Positions 1-25,587 of a stretch of 64,000 bases of DNA are shown here, piece by piece (within the stretch, counting starts at the first letter, position 1; every line of letters begins with the position of its first letter). The notes beneath the pieces were generated by a model, which saw only the letters and a list, made by a program, of their open reading frames with translations, made no database searches and had not been told where the DNA came from. The DNA comes from Klebsormidium nitens (lineage: Eukaryota > Streptophyta > Klebsormidiophyceae > Klebsormidiales > Klebsormidiaceae): NCBI GenBank assembly GCA_000708835.1, contig DF237328.1, positions 25,647 to 89,646 of the forward strand, written 5' to 3'. A program made the position numbers and the translations under genes.

Positions 1-14675
<14,675 letters not shown>

Positions 14676-15372
14676 GCTGATGTCATCTGCGCCTTGCTAA
14701 TGCTGCTGGTTGAGTGCTGGTTTTTCCAGAGATTTCCTTTCCCACAATCATGGTGTGGATACAACCTTTCGTGATCTTTTCATGAAAGTTCAGATGCCTC
14801 AGTCCACTTGAACCAGCTAGATGAGCTTTTAGGCAAAAGCTCCAAAAAAGTGGTCCTCAAAGGACGTCTGCCAGGAGCAATTTGGTTCCTAAAAGCTCAC
14901 GTCTCAAACCGGAGCCACCCAAACGCACGTACTACTGCTGCAAAAGCCAGCTCTCTTGTTGCGTCTTCAGCTGCTCATTGAAACAAACAGTGGCGCGCCT
15001 CCAGGCTCCCCTTTCTTCTGCAATCCCTCCATAGCCACATGTAAATTGCACTACCGTATTCAGTCTCAGACTGAGAGCTTTGCTCTGCTTGAAGTATCAA
15101 CGAGAAACGTGGCGATGGGGTGACGTGAGTCAGGTAAAGAGTGGGTCAAACCGCCCATCCAACTCCACGACCTTTGAGACCGGTAAGTCGAAGATACTGA
15201 CGTCATAGTTCGTCCTCGGACTCGGATCATGGATGGTAGGGTTCGTCACCAAGAATCGGAATGTTGGGGGGTCCCCCTGCCGCTGCGCCTATTTACAGAG
15301 CTCTCCTGATTTCCGGAAACAAGCATTCCCTCAAAACTTCCACTATCAACAGACGCGGTTCCTCTTGCAAAC
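14676..15372. promoter_or_regulatory. Shared divergent promoter region of VPS34 and the RBR ligase gene
   Basis: About 700 bp separate the two start codons. A perfect CRE/bZIP palindrome TGACGTCA lies at 15198-15205 and a related TGACGTGA at 15121-15128. Their use as regulatory sites is inference. No TATA box is obvious. Confidence 0.45.
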
Positions 15373-18300
15373 ATGGGGACATTGCTCACCAACGTGGCTT
15401 CCTCTCTTGCTGTGGCTGCGACCTTGCTGGCCGCGGTGGACCTGTGCTGCCGCTATGCAGGCGGCTTGACAGAGACGAGCGCAAGAAGGGGCGATGCGCC
15501 GAATGCTGCACATCGACGCAGGCAGACAGCGGTCAGGCATACGTGAGTGATGAGCTCCTATCTGCTTCTGAGCTTGACCATGTGCACTATCAACTGCTCA
15601 TTTGAGAAGGTTAGTCTGAGAGTGGTGGACAGAAAGGGTTTGGGCAAGAGTTCTAACCTCAGCACTGTTTGCTTTGCAAAGTGGGATTAAGCTTGGACAT
15701 ATTTGTATCTGACTCGAATTGCTAGGGCCACGTTGTCTTTATTGCTTGTGAAATGCAGTACACCACACTGTTTCCGGTCCAGTAGATAGGAGGCTGTGCA
15801 AAACATGTACAGTATCGTGAAGGAAGGAAAGACAGATGAAGTACTTTACCCAGTGCGCTGTACATCAACTGCACAGAAGATCAAGCAAGATCCTATTGCC
15901 TGACTTTTCTTGATCAGCTCAGAAGTGCCCCAATCAATGCTGGTTCGAGCTTTTGAAGAAGTGGCCACCAATTTACGCCCTTCGTTGTTTGCGAATTGCC
16001 TGAGAAATATAGCTCAGTGTGTACACGCACATGTTTGTTTAGCATCTATACCAACTCCGGAAGCAATAGCATAAAATGCAGGCTCCGGACAATTGAGTCA
16101 ACCAAACCCCAAGGGGTTTGAACACCTGGTGACTCTCGCCTTCAAAACCTTGAGGTTTCCAGCTTCAAGGAATGCTTATGACTGCAGAACTTACTGTCGT
16201 AGTCAACTGCAGAGAATCGTGGCCCTCAAATCTACCAAGTGATGTCAGCAATGCTGATCTCACCTTTGCTTTATCTGCAGAGGGCCCAACGACTTGGCCA
16301 ACAGGTGGCAGACCTACAAGGGTATGATGTCCTCAAAGTTTGGGGTTTCAAAAGGTGCGTCATCTTAGGAAGCCAGCCCTCTGAACCATTCCAACTTTGC
16401 TGCACAAGGCTCTAAGGCATTTGTTAAGCTAGGTGCTTGCCCTGTGGCATTCCCAAGATGCTATGAAACTGCACGCAACTGTTGATCTTCAGCGCTTTTG
16501 CAGATCGTACAGTCTTGAAGTTCATTGGCAGAAATCATTCATATAGCGGACATAGGAGTGAGCTAGTGCTAGAAAAAATTGGTTGGCACAATACGCATTT
16601 GGAGAGAGTGCATGATATTGAAGCTCATTGATAAAGATCCATGGTTGTGGCCAAGTCCTTCAGCAGAGGAATGAGCTAGTGCTAGAAAGAATGCCTGACA
16701 CAATACACTTCCGTACAGAGTGCATGATATGCACAGAAAAGAAGCGGCCCACGAAGTTCCGCCTTCCAACCACTCAGTGCTCCCACCAACCCGACGTCTG
16801 CATGTAAGCTCAGCTCACTCAGGGGAGCCTTTTCACGGCAAAGCAATGATTAGTCACGTCAATCCGGCTAATGGCGTGATATTTACTATTTCCTTGATAT
16901 TCTGATATGTTCACACATGAGTCCCTAGCAAGTTGGCGCATTGCTCCAGATACCTGGAGTCTTTACAAAGATTCCCAGGCCACAGCATCAGTTTTGAATG
17001 GCACTTCTTTTTTTGGTTATTGACACTGCGCATGTGTGAATAGGGTCAGGTGTCCCTGTTTGTTCTTTGTGGGTTCCAGTAGGATTTCAGGGTTTCAGGG
17101 GTGTTAGGGTTTCAGGGTTTGGGGTTTTGGAGTTTTACGGCTTCTGGGTTCTAAAGGAAAATCAAACCTTCCAAGTGACTTCCACGAAGCGCCCCAAACC
17201 CTCCCCTGAAGTGCCCCTTCCTATCACCAATTTCGACGACGTCTAATTTTCGCAATGCACAATGCCCATCGCAGGAAACCAGTTGTACTCATGTGGGCCC
17301 GAGGAAGGCCCCTTGCATTCGGAAGCAACGTACAAAAACCCCATCAGTTTGGCTTCCTCAGACTCTGACTCTGCATATTGTACCGTCATTGAAACAGACA
17401 CTGCTTGCGGAATTATCTACGAGTGGAGGTCGTTGAGAAGGGACGCGTTGGGGAGCTTCTAGTGTGCCCTTCGCCAGACTGTCTGGCAAATGTTGAAGAC
17501 CGAGATCTGCGAGCACTCTATCAAGCAGGTGAGTCTTGCTCGAGAAGGCAACCTAGCAGGACACTTTGCATTTCAAGAACCTGTCTTGATCTTTTAAGTT
17601 GCTTTTTTGATGTGGTATTTGAGTCTCGATTTTTCCGAGGTCGTTTCTCCTTACCTCCTCCTCGTGCAGTGTCCTATTCACATGTACGGAGTAAGGTAGG
17701 TGCGAAAATTCTCTCTTCTGTGTTCTCCTGCGACAATACTCCCCAACAAATTTCCCCTGCTCTCCTTTTGCGTTTTGCAATCAACCATTTCAACGCCGCT
17801 GCATGCTGGCTCCGTCCCTAGTTGCAAACGTACTCAAGGGAGCGGAAGAATCAAGGAAACGGGTTCACATCGGCTGATATCGCACAAGGTCTAGGCAGTC
17901 ACTTCCATCCGACGGTGTGGATTCGTGTTTTACAGAGGGGAGACTTCAGTAGTTGGGACGCAAACTTGCATTGCTCTCAACGATTGGAACCAGAGGTTGA
18001 CCCTCGAATAATAGTTCGTCTCTGGATGGTTGCATCACTCGTGCTCACGGAGACTGGCACGTTGAGGTATCCCCTCGTGGGACTGATTCTGCGTTATCGA
18101 ACGTCTGTGGTCCGTACAGGTCCCATTCACCTCGTCCGCCCATCGGTCTTTTAACGAGACTCTGCGTCACACCACACTAGACTTCGTAACCGGGCCTCCG
18201 GTTCTTCAAAGCTGCAGAAACGTCTTCGACCGGTTGCAGGCAATCCGGTGATTGCGTACCACAAGGAACGTCTCTTCGAGAGCGCGGTGGAGAAGGACCT

Positions 18301-19589
18301 CAATTTAAAGGAACTCTATGTTGCACCAGACTCGCTCCTTATTGCTGCCAGTATCGTACAAAGCTACGAACTGTAAGCACTGCGTTTCGACCCGTTTGCA
18401 GGCTACCCGCTGAGCGCCTGCCACGAGAAACCTCCTCGAGCGCGCATTGCATAAGGACCCCAACTCCAAAGAAACTAATGTCGCACGAGATTGGTTTCTT
18501 TCTTTCTGTCAGGTTGTACGAATCGGTTTCTATGCGTTTGCAGGAGACCCGCTGATGGCTTACCACGGAAAACGGCGCGTCGAGCGCGCGCTGGAGAAGG
18601 GAACTCAGTATCGGGGTAGATTGGTTGTTCATCGCTGCAAGATTTTCTTAAGTTGCAGGAACTAGGGAGTTCTCGTCAATCCATTCGCAGGTGCTCCGCT
18701 GGTCGCGTGTCACGAGAGACCGTTTCTTTTGAGCGTGCGCTCGAGAAAGCCCGGTGGCCCCAAACTGGCTTCTCGTTGCTGCAAGATCTCAGAAAGCTGC
18801 ATAAAGTAAGCACTGCCTTTTGATCCATTTGCAGGCGACCCGGTAGTTGCCTGCGACGAGAAGGGGCTCTTCGAGCGTTTGAAGAAGAACCCAATCACAA
18901 CGAAACTCTGTGTCGCACCAAATAGGCTTCTCAAATGCTGCCAAATACTCGAAGCTGCAAAACCCAGAGTATCTTTTTGAACCTTTGCAGGCGACCCGCT
19001 GATTGCCTGCCACGAGAAACGCCTCTTCGAGCGCGCGCTGGAAACGGACCCCAATTTCCGGTGGTGTCCTCACAACGGCTGCGGCAATGGCCAGCTCATC
19101 GACGACGCTGACGAAAGCACGTTCTGGTCGTGCGTCACCTGCAACAGCCGGGTTTGCACACGTCACCGCGTCGTCTTTCACGAGGGGATGACGTGTGCCG
19201 AATACGATGCGATCGCTCCAGATTCGGACGTACAAGAAAACGGGTCTCGGAGGAAACGGAGTTGGCGCGCGTTTTTCGGCCTCGCCCCGACCGCCGCTTG
19301 GGAACTACGGAACGCAGAGACGGAAGAGCGGAAAGCGGCGGAGAAGCTCAGGAGGCGCGACGCGGCCGCGCGCGCGCGCGAGGAGGCCGCGAGCCGCGCC
19401 GCGCTCGCGCGGCTTGGCGTCAAGCGCTGTCCGAAGTGCGCGCAGGGTTTGCAGAAAAACGACGGTTGCGATCACTTTACGTGTGGGACCGCGATGGGGT
19501 GCAAGGCGCAGTTCTGCTGGCTGTGTATGGCGGACTGGGGGCCGATCGTGCGGAACGGAAACAAGTACCACAAACGGAACTGCCGGTAA
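15373..19589 (+). CDS. RING-IBR-RING (RBR) E3 ubiquitin ligase
   Basis: Five exons: 15373-15542, 16281-16321, 16719-16803, 17398-17528 and 18991-19589. Phase closes throughout to give 341 aa. The N-terminus is hydrophobic (LLTNVASSLAVAATLLAAVDL), possibly a membrane anchor. RING1 starts CMICTEKK (about residue 72), with CSHQPDVC and CLRNYL completing it across two junctions. The IBR has WCPHNGCGNGQ, CVTC and CTRH. RING2 begins CPKC (about 289), and its GCDH cysteine (about 302) is the expected ubiquitin-accepting residue. An Arg/Ala/Glu-rich helix separates IBR and RING2. Family knowledge: RBR ligases pass ubiquitin from an E2 to this cysteine and then to a substrate; the substrate is unknown here. 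ATG 15373 is the first after an in-frame TGA. The stop overlaps a donor-like CCGGTAAGG, so a further 3' exon cannot be excluded. Confidence 0.9.
16556..16626 (+). repeat. Copy of RBR exon 3 5' edge with acceptor
   Basis: The block gagctagtgctagaaa...gagagtgcatgatatt repeats 16671-16732 at about 115 bp spacing. It includes the polypyrimidine side, the AG and the first dozen exon bases (AGTGCATGATAT). Confidence 0.85.
17085..17135 (+). repeat. Telomere-like degenerate heptamers
   Basis: A run resembling TTTCAGGG and GTTAGGG units (tttcaggg, gtttcagg, ttagggtttcagggttt) sits in RBR intron 3. It resembles plant telomere TTTAGGG but is imperfect. It may be simple-sequence drift. Confidence 0.4.
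18225..18900 (+). repeat. Five decayed copies of RBR exon 5 5' edge with acceptor
   Basis: Copies begin near 18236, 18400, 18538, 18687 and 18828, each as tgcagg followed by a version of the exon start coding for GDPLIACHEKRLFERALETDP. The true acceptor is at 18990. Spacing is 138-164 bp. About 60-75 exon bases are recognisable in each, followed by intron-like sequence leading into the next acceptor. Frames are broken in several. Confidence 0.93.
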
Positions 19590-21571
19590 GGGCGTCAAGA
19601 AGGGCCTGATCTTGTAACTTGTTCGGCTTGGCGTTACAGTCGCCTCACCGTTTAGAGGAGTGGTCGCCTCAGAAGTTTCGACTGCCATCAACATGCCCTG
19701 GATCTTCGGTCCTATCATCCTTTGCGAGTAATCAAGTCTACGCACTTGCCTTTTGGACTTCTTCCATTTGAGCCTTTCTGTACTGTACGTATGAGCATCG
19801 CGAGCTTGAAAGATGCCTCAGAACAGGGCTCGAAAGCGGCTGAATTTCATTTCGCCTGACCCTTCGTTTGCTTCGAATCATCTGCCACGGATGACGTTGC
19901 GGTCAACATCTTACTGACTTCCCACTGGTTCGCTGCACCACGTGGCTGACGTGGTCAAGGGAGTGGAAACGATCAGCGACCTTGAAACCGGCGTCTCGAC
20001 TAGTAGGTCGCTGCTGCTGGCCAACACCCGACAAGGTCTACTGACATCAAAAAGAATGTCCAACTCCCTGAGTAAATCAAATGTCTTTCTGGATTTCATG
20101 TTGCAGGTGGTATGCGTGAGAGTCCTGCAACAGAGGACGACTCATGCCAGTTTCGACCTCTAGAATCCTGTCCGCTCGTGAAAAAGTCAGCGCTTTCAAC
20201 CACCTTAAAAACTTGGAAGCTTCAAATGCCCAAGCCAACCAAGCTGGCAGTGTAAAGTATTCCCAATTTTCTGGGGTTCATTTAGTCTGCGCTGGCCATC
20301 CCGGCAAGAGCGTATTATAAGCGACTTGTTGTAAGCAGAACAGTCATGGTCTATACTAGGCAACATGTACATACGTACTTGCAAACGACTCCAACACCGG
20401 ATAGCGTTTGTCGGACCTCTGGTGGCGCCACAGCGTCACTCCTTTAGTGATTTTGTAATACCTTATAAACAGTGAATTGTCTTCCCGGCCCAATTGCTTG
20501 CGGATCTTTGACAGGGAGCCCCATTAACACTGACTCAGAATCAGAATGAGCTAGAGTAGGTGCTGTGGGGAACCGACTACCGGACGTTCTTACAGATGAA
20601 TACTTGTTCGGGCCGACATGCAGGTTCTACCCGCGACAGCTCATGCACCATGACGCACTCTGATTTGCATTCCCACGTGACGTGCTCAACGCTTCGTTGA
20701 AAAGCCTAAGTATTGATCTGGCGCCTTCCCGGCACGGAATGTTGGAAACTCTGCTGCAGACTAGAGAAAAAGGCAAAGAATGAGTAATTATGAAGTGGTC
20801 ACCAACGCATCGTGAACTTACCAGTTCACGAAAGCGTGCTGCAGAACGTGCCTCACTGATCAGTAAATCATGCATGTATGCGACGCGGGTGATCGAACTA
20901 GAGCTGGCAGGCTCGATTCGTGAACTTGTCGTTAGGCGATCGCCAATTGCGCCCACATGCGGGAAGCTCTGTATGACATCGGTTGCAGCCGAACAGGGAT
21001 CAAAAGGAAGTGCCTTCAAGATGAATCTTCCCTTGATTCAATTCGCTGTGGCACAGTGCACAAGCGTGGATCAAACCCTTAAATATCCGTGTAGACGTTG
21101 CATCAAGCGTTTGGCACGCGGCACGTCTCGCCAGCATTCAAGAAGCTGACCGTGTGCAATCGAACTGACTTCGATTGCTCTTGACGAGTTACTCTGCTTG
21201 GTTTGAAGAGCCCAGAAGCCCGCATGGTGATCGAACAAGACCATAAGATCATCGACATACTGGATGTGACCGTTTCCACAGGTTGCGGACAATGTGAGCT
21301 GACGTCACATTGATCAAAGCGCAATATCCTCATTCGTCATCTGCTGAAGAGAAACTTCATCGTCCTAGGATAGTCACATCAAGCTCACAAGTATCTGATC
21401 TCGCGCCTTCGTCGTTGAGGTTGCGGGTTGTGGAAGGACCGCTGATGTAAACCTCATAAGGTTCTTCGCCAAGCGACGGCAAGATATCCTTCTAGCTAGC
21501 TACCCCTTTTATTAAAATAGTAGAAGTGGGAGGGCGAGTGGGCTTCTTGTCAACACCTCCAGTTGCACACG
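19590..21571. other. Intergenic, no gene recognised
   Basis: Between the RBR stop and the first tandem-family gene. Minus-strand open frames of 130 aa (20627-21019) and 73 aa (21071-21292) carry the short strings YMHDLLIS and YVDDLMVL, which resemble reverse transcriptase catalytic motifs, but nothing else in the frames supports an element. Otherwise nothing seen. Confidence 0.5.
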
Positions 21572-22012
21572 ATGCACCCGTTTTTTGCAGGGATATGTTT
21601 CGCCAGCGGAGTGGGGGTAGCGGTCTACCTGTTTCAGGGGCCCCCGGACCAAACCGGTTCAGAGAAAGCGCTGACTTCTCTACGACGAGATTCAAAGCTG
21701 CTGAAGTCACTTCACGAAAAGGAAGTGCTTCTGAAAAAGGAGCTAGACGCTCTGAAGGAGAAAAAGGAGTGCCGATCCGCCCTTATTCGTCACGGTCAGG
21801 CCACGCCGGAGATTCTCAAAGAACTGGGTTTTGGAGATGCTTTGGGAAAGACCATCGAGGCAGCGGAGAAACGGCACGCTCCGGCGGCAGAAGCCGTATT
21901 CAAGCAGTGGATGCTGTTTTTAGAAGAGTTGAAGGCTTTTGCGAAGCGGTACGGTATGGCCTCAGGCTTCCGTGCTATTTGGGCGCTTGCGAAGGAGAGC
22001 ATTGGCAAGTAA
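21572..22012 (+). CDS. Tandem-family small coiled-coil protein, copy 1
   Basis: I do not recognise the family. It encodes 146 aa without an intron. The N-terminus FFAGICFASGVGVAVYLF is a likely membrane anchor. After it comes the conserved GSEKAL, then a charged heptad-like stretch (LLKSLHEKEVLLKKELDAL), then AEKRHAPAAEAVFKQ, then a short C-terminal part (YGMASGFRAIW). The same order recurs in the genes at 23627 and 25588, showing that all three are real coding sequences from old tandem duplication. ATG 21572 is the first in frame. The codons right after it (CCGTTTTTTGCAGG) resemble a splice acceptor, so an upstream exon is possible. Function unknown; an anchored scaffold or adaptor is a guess. 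Confidence 0.65.
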   Translation: MHPFFAGICFASGVGVAVYLFQGPPDQTGSEKALTSLRRDSKLLKSLHEKEVLLKKELDALKEKKECRSALIRHGQATPEILKELGFGDALGKTIEAAEKRHAPAAEAVFKQWMLFLEELKAFAKRYGMASGFRAIWALAKESIGK

Positions 22013-23626
22013 TGACGCGGTAACAAACAGAATTGGACGGCGAATTGAGCGTAGAGATGCGCGTCCAGTCTCAAATGGTCTCATATATAGCCAGTACAGC
22101 AGTAGGTCAACTCGTTGTATGTAAACCAAAAGCTTTCAATAACGCAGTATCTTTAATTCGAGTGTGTAGGAGACTTACATAAAGCTACATCTCGACTTAC
22201 AGTGAAAGAAACGCTTTGCTGTTTACTACGAGAGTATTTGGGCCTTTTGAGTTCTTGCCTCAACCAGTCTCGCTCTCAGGACTGGTTGCGATTTCCATCT
22301 TTTAGGCACATGCATTGCGGCATGTTACGTGCTTTTTTATCCCTTAAAGCGCCCATGGGTACTCCACTACGGTCATATCATGTAACAAATTCGCATCATT
22401 TCAATATGGTGAAGTAGACGGTTGCATCCCTTGGTTAAGACTATGGTACTCTCAGAAACTACTTTTTACTTATTTCGTCCGTCGCTTCTGGACTGGGTAT
22501 GCTTTTTCATATGCTTTGCCATCTCAGTTTATCATTGCAGAAGGGTGTTCGGAGGCGCGCAGAGTTCAAACCAGACAGATCTGCATGAGCATGAGTTGTG
22601 AACTGGTCTCGCCTGCGGGCGAGATTAGTACATTGAAAAATACGTCATTAGAGGAGACAATGACGACCTTTCAATGTTGTTCCACACGAAGCACATGCTC
22701 ATGCCTTCAGTCTAGACAGTCGCATCGATCACGTTCAAAGCGTGTCACCTATATAACCTGCAGTGTCACTTTTCAATTCCCTAATGGGTATCCATGCCTT
22801 GTGTGGTATGCGGACAGCTTCGTTCACAGCTTAACGGCAGACATTTTATCGATGTTCTTCAATCTACTCGTCATCCTTCGTCGTAGATACGACACTCATT
22901 TCGGCATTCCGGTCCGAGATTTGGCCTCGTTCATTCAAGCGCATTGAACACCCACATAGGTCATGAAGTCAAGTCAGCCCTTGAATAGGAGGACGCCTTT
23001 TTGGCAGCAAATCATCTCAGCTTTTGATAAAGCTCACGTCGACTGTGTCTGAGCCTGGCGGGCGAATCTGCTCTAACCAATTTGGAAGGAGCGTTGCGAA
23101 CAGGGAGCCATGAAACAGCCGCGAATGGTCCCATCAAAAGCCCTCGACTGTTTCATGCGCGCGCGCTCAGATGGCACCCGCGCGCGCGCGCGAAGCCCGG
23201 TAGCGACACCACCTTGAGCGCTGACCCACCGGCCCTTGACGTGACCGGCGCTCTGCACAACTCCGCAAGTGATACGAAATCTTTGAGGCGCTATAGCGTT
23301 CCTGTCTTTTTTTGAACATCTTTCTGAAGTAGCTAGAGAAAATGCCACTGCGACTGATAAAAGGCGCCAAGGAGGACGTGCAATTGCATTGTTGAAAGTG
23401 GATGCCTTCATATGAGCGCTCCATCAAAACGCTCTGTAAGTTTTGACCTGTTGAATTAGCGGCAAGCGCGCAGAGAACAGGGCTGACTTACTTTTTCAAC
23501 TGACGCATACAGGCGCGGACTTGAAAACACACTAAGGCCGGTCTACAACGGCCTCAAGCGGAACCAGGGCGCCGAGTAGCAAGCTTAAACGTTGTTTGGT
23601 CATATTCACTGCCCTTTCGTATAGGA
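22013..23626. other. Spacer between tandem-family copies 1 and 2
   Basis: No gene supported. A (GC)n tract lies at about 23179-23192. An open frame at 22516-22947 (plus) has no family resemblance and no visible motif. The spacer does not obviously resemble the one between copies 2 and 3, so the duplications are old. Confidence 0.5.
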
Positions 23627-24088
23627 ATGGCTTCTTTCCGTCGCTGCTTCTGTTCTTCGAGAGAAGAGCGTAGTACTGCAAAAGTAGCGCCGGACGTTTT
23701 GCTCTTGCCAAGCGCGCGCGCGCCGGACCAGAGGGGTTCCGAGAAAGCGCTAAGAGTTCTTCAGCGCGAGCTTAGCAAGATAAAGAAACTACTGGACGAG
23801 GAGTATGCTTTACTTAAGGAAACCATGGTTTTGAAAGCGAAGCGGGACCAGATTTCCGCTCCATTCATCAAAGGCGTGCTTACCGTAGAAGAACTAGAGG
23901 AGACACGCCTTCTAACCAAGTTGGAGAAGGCTGTCAAACGTGCGGAAAAACGGCACGCTTGTGCGGTAAAGGCGGCTACGAAACAGGAGAACAATCTAGG
24001 AGATGGGTTCGTGGAATATATGAGGCGCTTCGGTCTAACGCAAGGTATTTTTGACCTGGTGGAGCTTCTGCTAGAGATGAGCAACTGA
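23627..24088 (+). CDS. Tandem-family small coiled-coil protein, copy 2
   Basis: 153 aa, single exon. It shares APDQRGSEKAL with copy 1 (PPDQTGSEKAL), then a leucine/charged coiled-coil stretch (ELSKIKKLLDEEYALLKE), then the invariant AEKRHA followed by a Lys/Gln segment, then FVEYMRRFGLTQGIFDL. Unlike copies 1 and 3 its first 40 residues are Cys/Arg-rich (RRCFCSSREERS) with no hydrophobic anchor. This copy has either lost membrane attachment, gained another targeting sequence, or its N-terminal exon is misread. Family and function are unrecognised. Confidence 0.65.
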   Translation: MASFRRCFCSSREERSTAKVAPDVLLLPSARAPDQRGSEKALRVLQRELSKIKKLLDEEYALLKETMVLKAKRDQISAPFIKGVLTVEELEETRLLTKLEKAVKRAEKRHACAVKAATKQENNLGDGFVEYMRRFGLTQGIFDLVELLLEMSN

Positions 24089-25587
24089 GGAGACACGTGC
24101 ACGTCATATCGAGGTAAGCAAACATCTGCGACCGACAGAATTACAAAGAATTTGGAATGTTCGTGTGATGTTGTCATGTGAAGGTGGATGAAGAAAGCCC
24201 AGTACTTGCGCTATACCCGTTCCTTTTGGTAGATGCTCTTTATAAGAGCTGGTTTCGAGAATCTTGATACATTTGAAGTTTTTGAATCTTATCCCGTCTC
24301 CTTTACGTATTCTCTTGGTCATTGTTTGTCGTGAAAGTTCAGCCTATTTCCAGCATCTAGTTCACCCAATTCAAAAAATCTGCCGCTCTCGAAGCTTTGA
24401 CAAGCAGTCCCCGGCCGTAATTAAAGCCGTTCTCTTGTAGTATCGCGCGCCCTTTTGGCTTGAAAGTAGACCTCGTTTTTGCTAAAAATGCACCACTGAA
24501 ACTTCCTTAAATGCGTTTCTTCGACTTCGACAGGAATCTCTCCAGAGTTCAGCTCGAGGTATGCGGCGTCCTTCAGCGGTGGAACGGACAAAAGGCCGTG
24601 CGCTTGGTTTCTTTTGACTTGCGTCTCAGCAGGTAGTGGGCCTGCTGACAAAGCGACTTGAGCGATAGAATCGAAGGATGAGCGAGGCGGCGGGTAGATC
24701 AAGAATTAACATGAGAAGAAACTTTCCGAGTATATCGACCAATGTGCTTCCGAAGAAAGATGGGCAAGATTCTTAGAGACCGAGCTCCTTTATCGTGGGA
24801 GGGCTCATAGACACCGTTTGGGCGTTGCTTAACGTTCATTCTGTGATTAAAATGAATTCTCACGCCCAAGTCGTGGCTGAGGGCAACTCCGAGAACTGAT
24901 CTTGAAGTGAATGTCAATCCAATTTCGAGACAGGAAACTGCTCAAATAGGCCGTTGCGTCGGACAGCTGCCAAAAGCACCTTACGCCAAACGGTCTGTGT
25001 GTCCAGAAGCACAAGGGGTTTATATGGAGCTATTCACTTTACGCGCCCTTGAATATACATTCCCATTTCCAGCCAATGTTTCAATGTTCTTTGCCCGCTC
25101 TTCGAACATCCAAGTTGTACATTTTGTGAAGAATCTTATCTGCGAATCCCAGTGCGTATGCAGCATTTAGGCGTCTTCTTTCGAGACATACACGTCATTA
25201 TACCCCTATGGACTGAAGCATCTCATCTACATCTTGATGCAAACCGGTAGACTGGGGAAATCAGTCAAATCATGGAGGGCGCGTGACCTCCCAATGGCCG
25301 TTTCTGAGAGGGCCCGGTCAAATCATGGTCCCAGATTCTGATTGCTGCGTAAGGTCACGTCTTGCCAAACTTGGAGTGGTGAAGCAAACTGAAACGTGAG
25401 CTGAGACTAGCGCTTCTGTGTCCTTTATCTTCATGCTCTAGCCAGCTCACAATCGCCACGGCGGCCGACCAATTTAAGTGAGCCGTGCTGGCGTAGCGGT
25501 CACAGACATGTCAGCCAAGTATACTTTGCTTAGTGATTCCCTCTCCTCCAAATATCCCCGCTGCAACTTTGAATTCAATCCCCAAAC
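24089..25587. other. Spacer between tandem-family copies 2 and 3
   Basis: About 1.5 kb with only short open frames in both directions. No promoter element, RNA gene or repeat was recognised. Confidence 0.5.

Noticed and set aside
18225-18900. Reading the repeated RBR exon-like blocks as additional real exons
   Set aside because: Several are frameshifted, they would duplicate one protein segment five times, and the model with only 18991-19589 closes phase and matches the family.
19130-19617. Long alternative plus-strand frames over RBR exon 5
   Set aside because: They are GC-rich shadows of the true frame, which carries the IBR and RING2 cysteines.
22516-22947. 143-residue plus-strand open frame as a gene
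   Set aside because: It has no motif, odd composition and no resemblance to the neighbouring tandem family. Length alone is not enough at this base composition.
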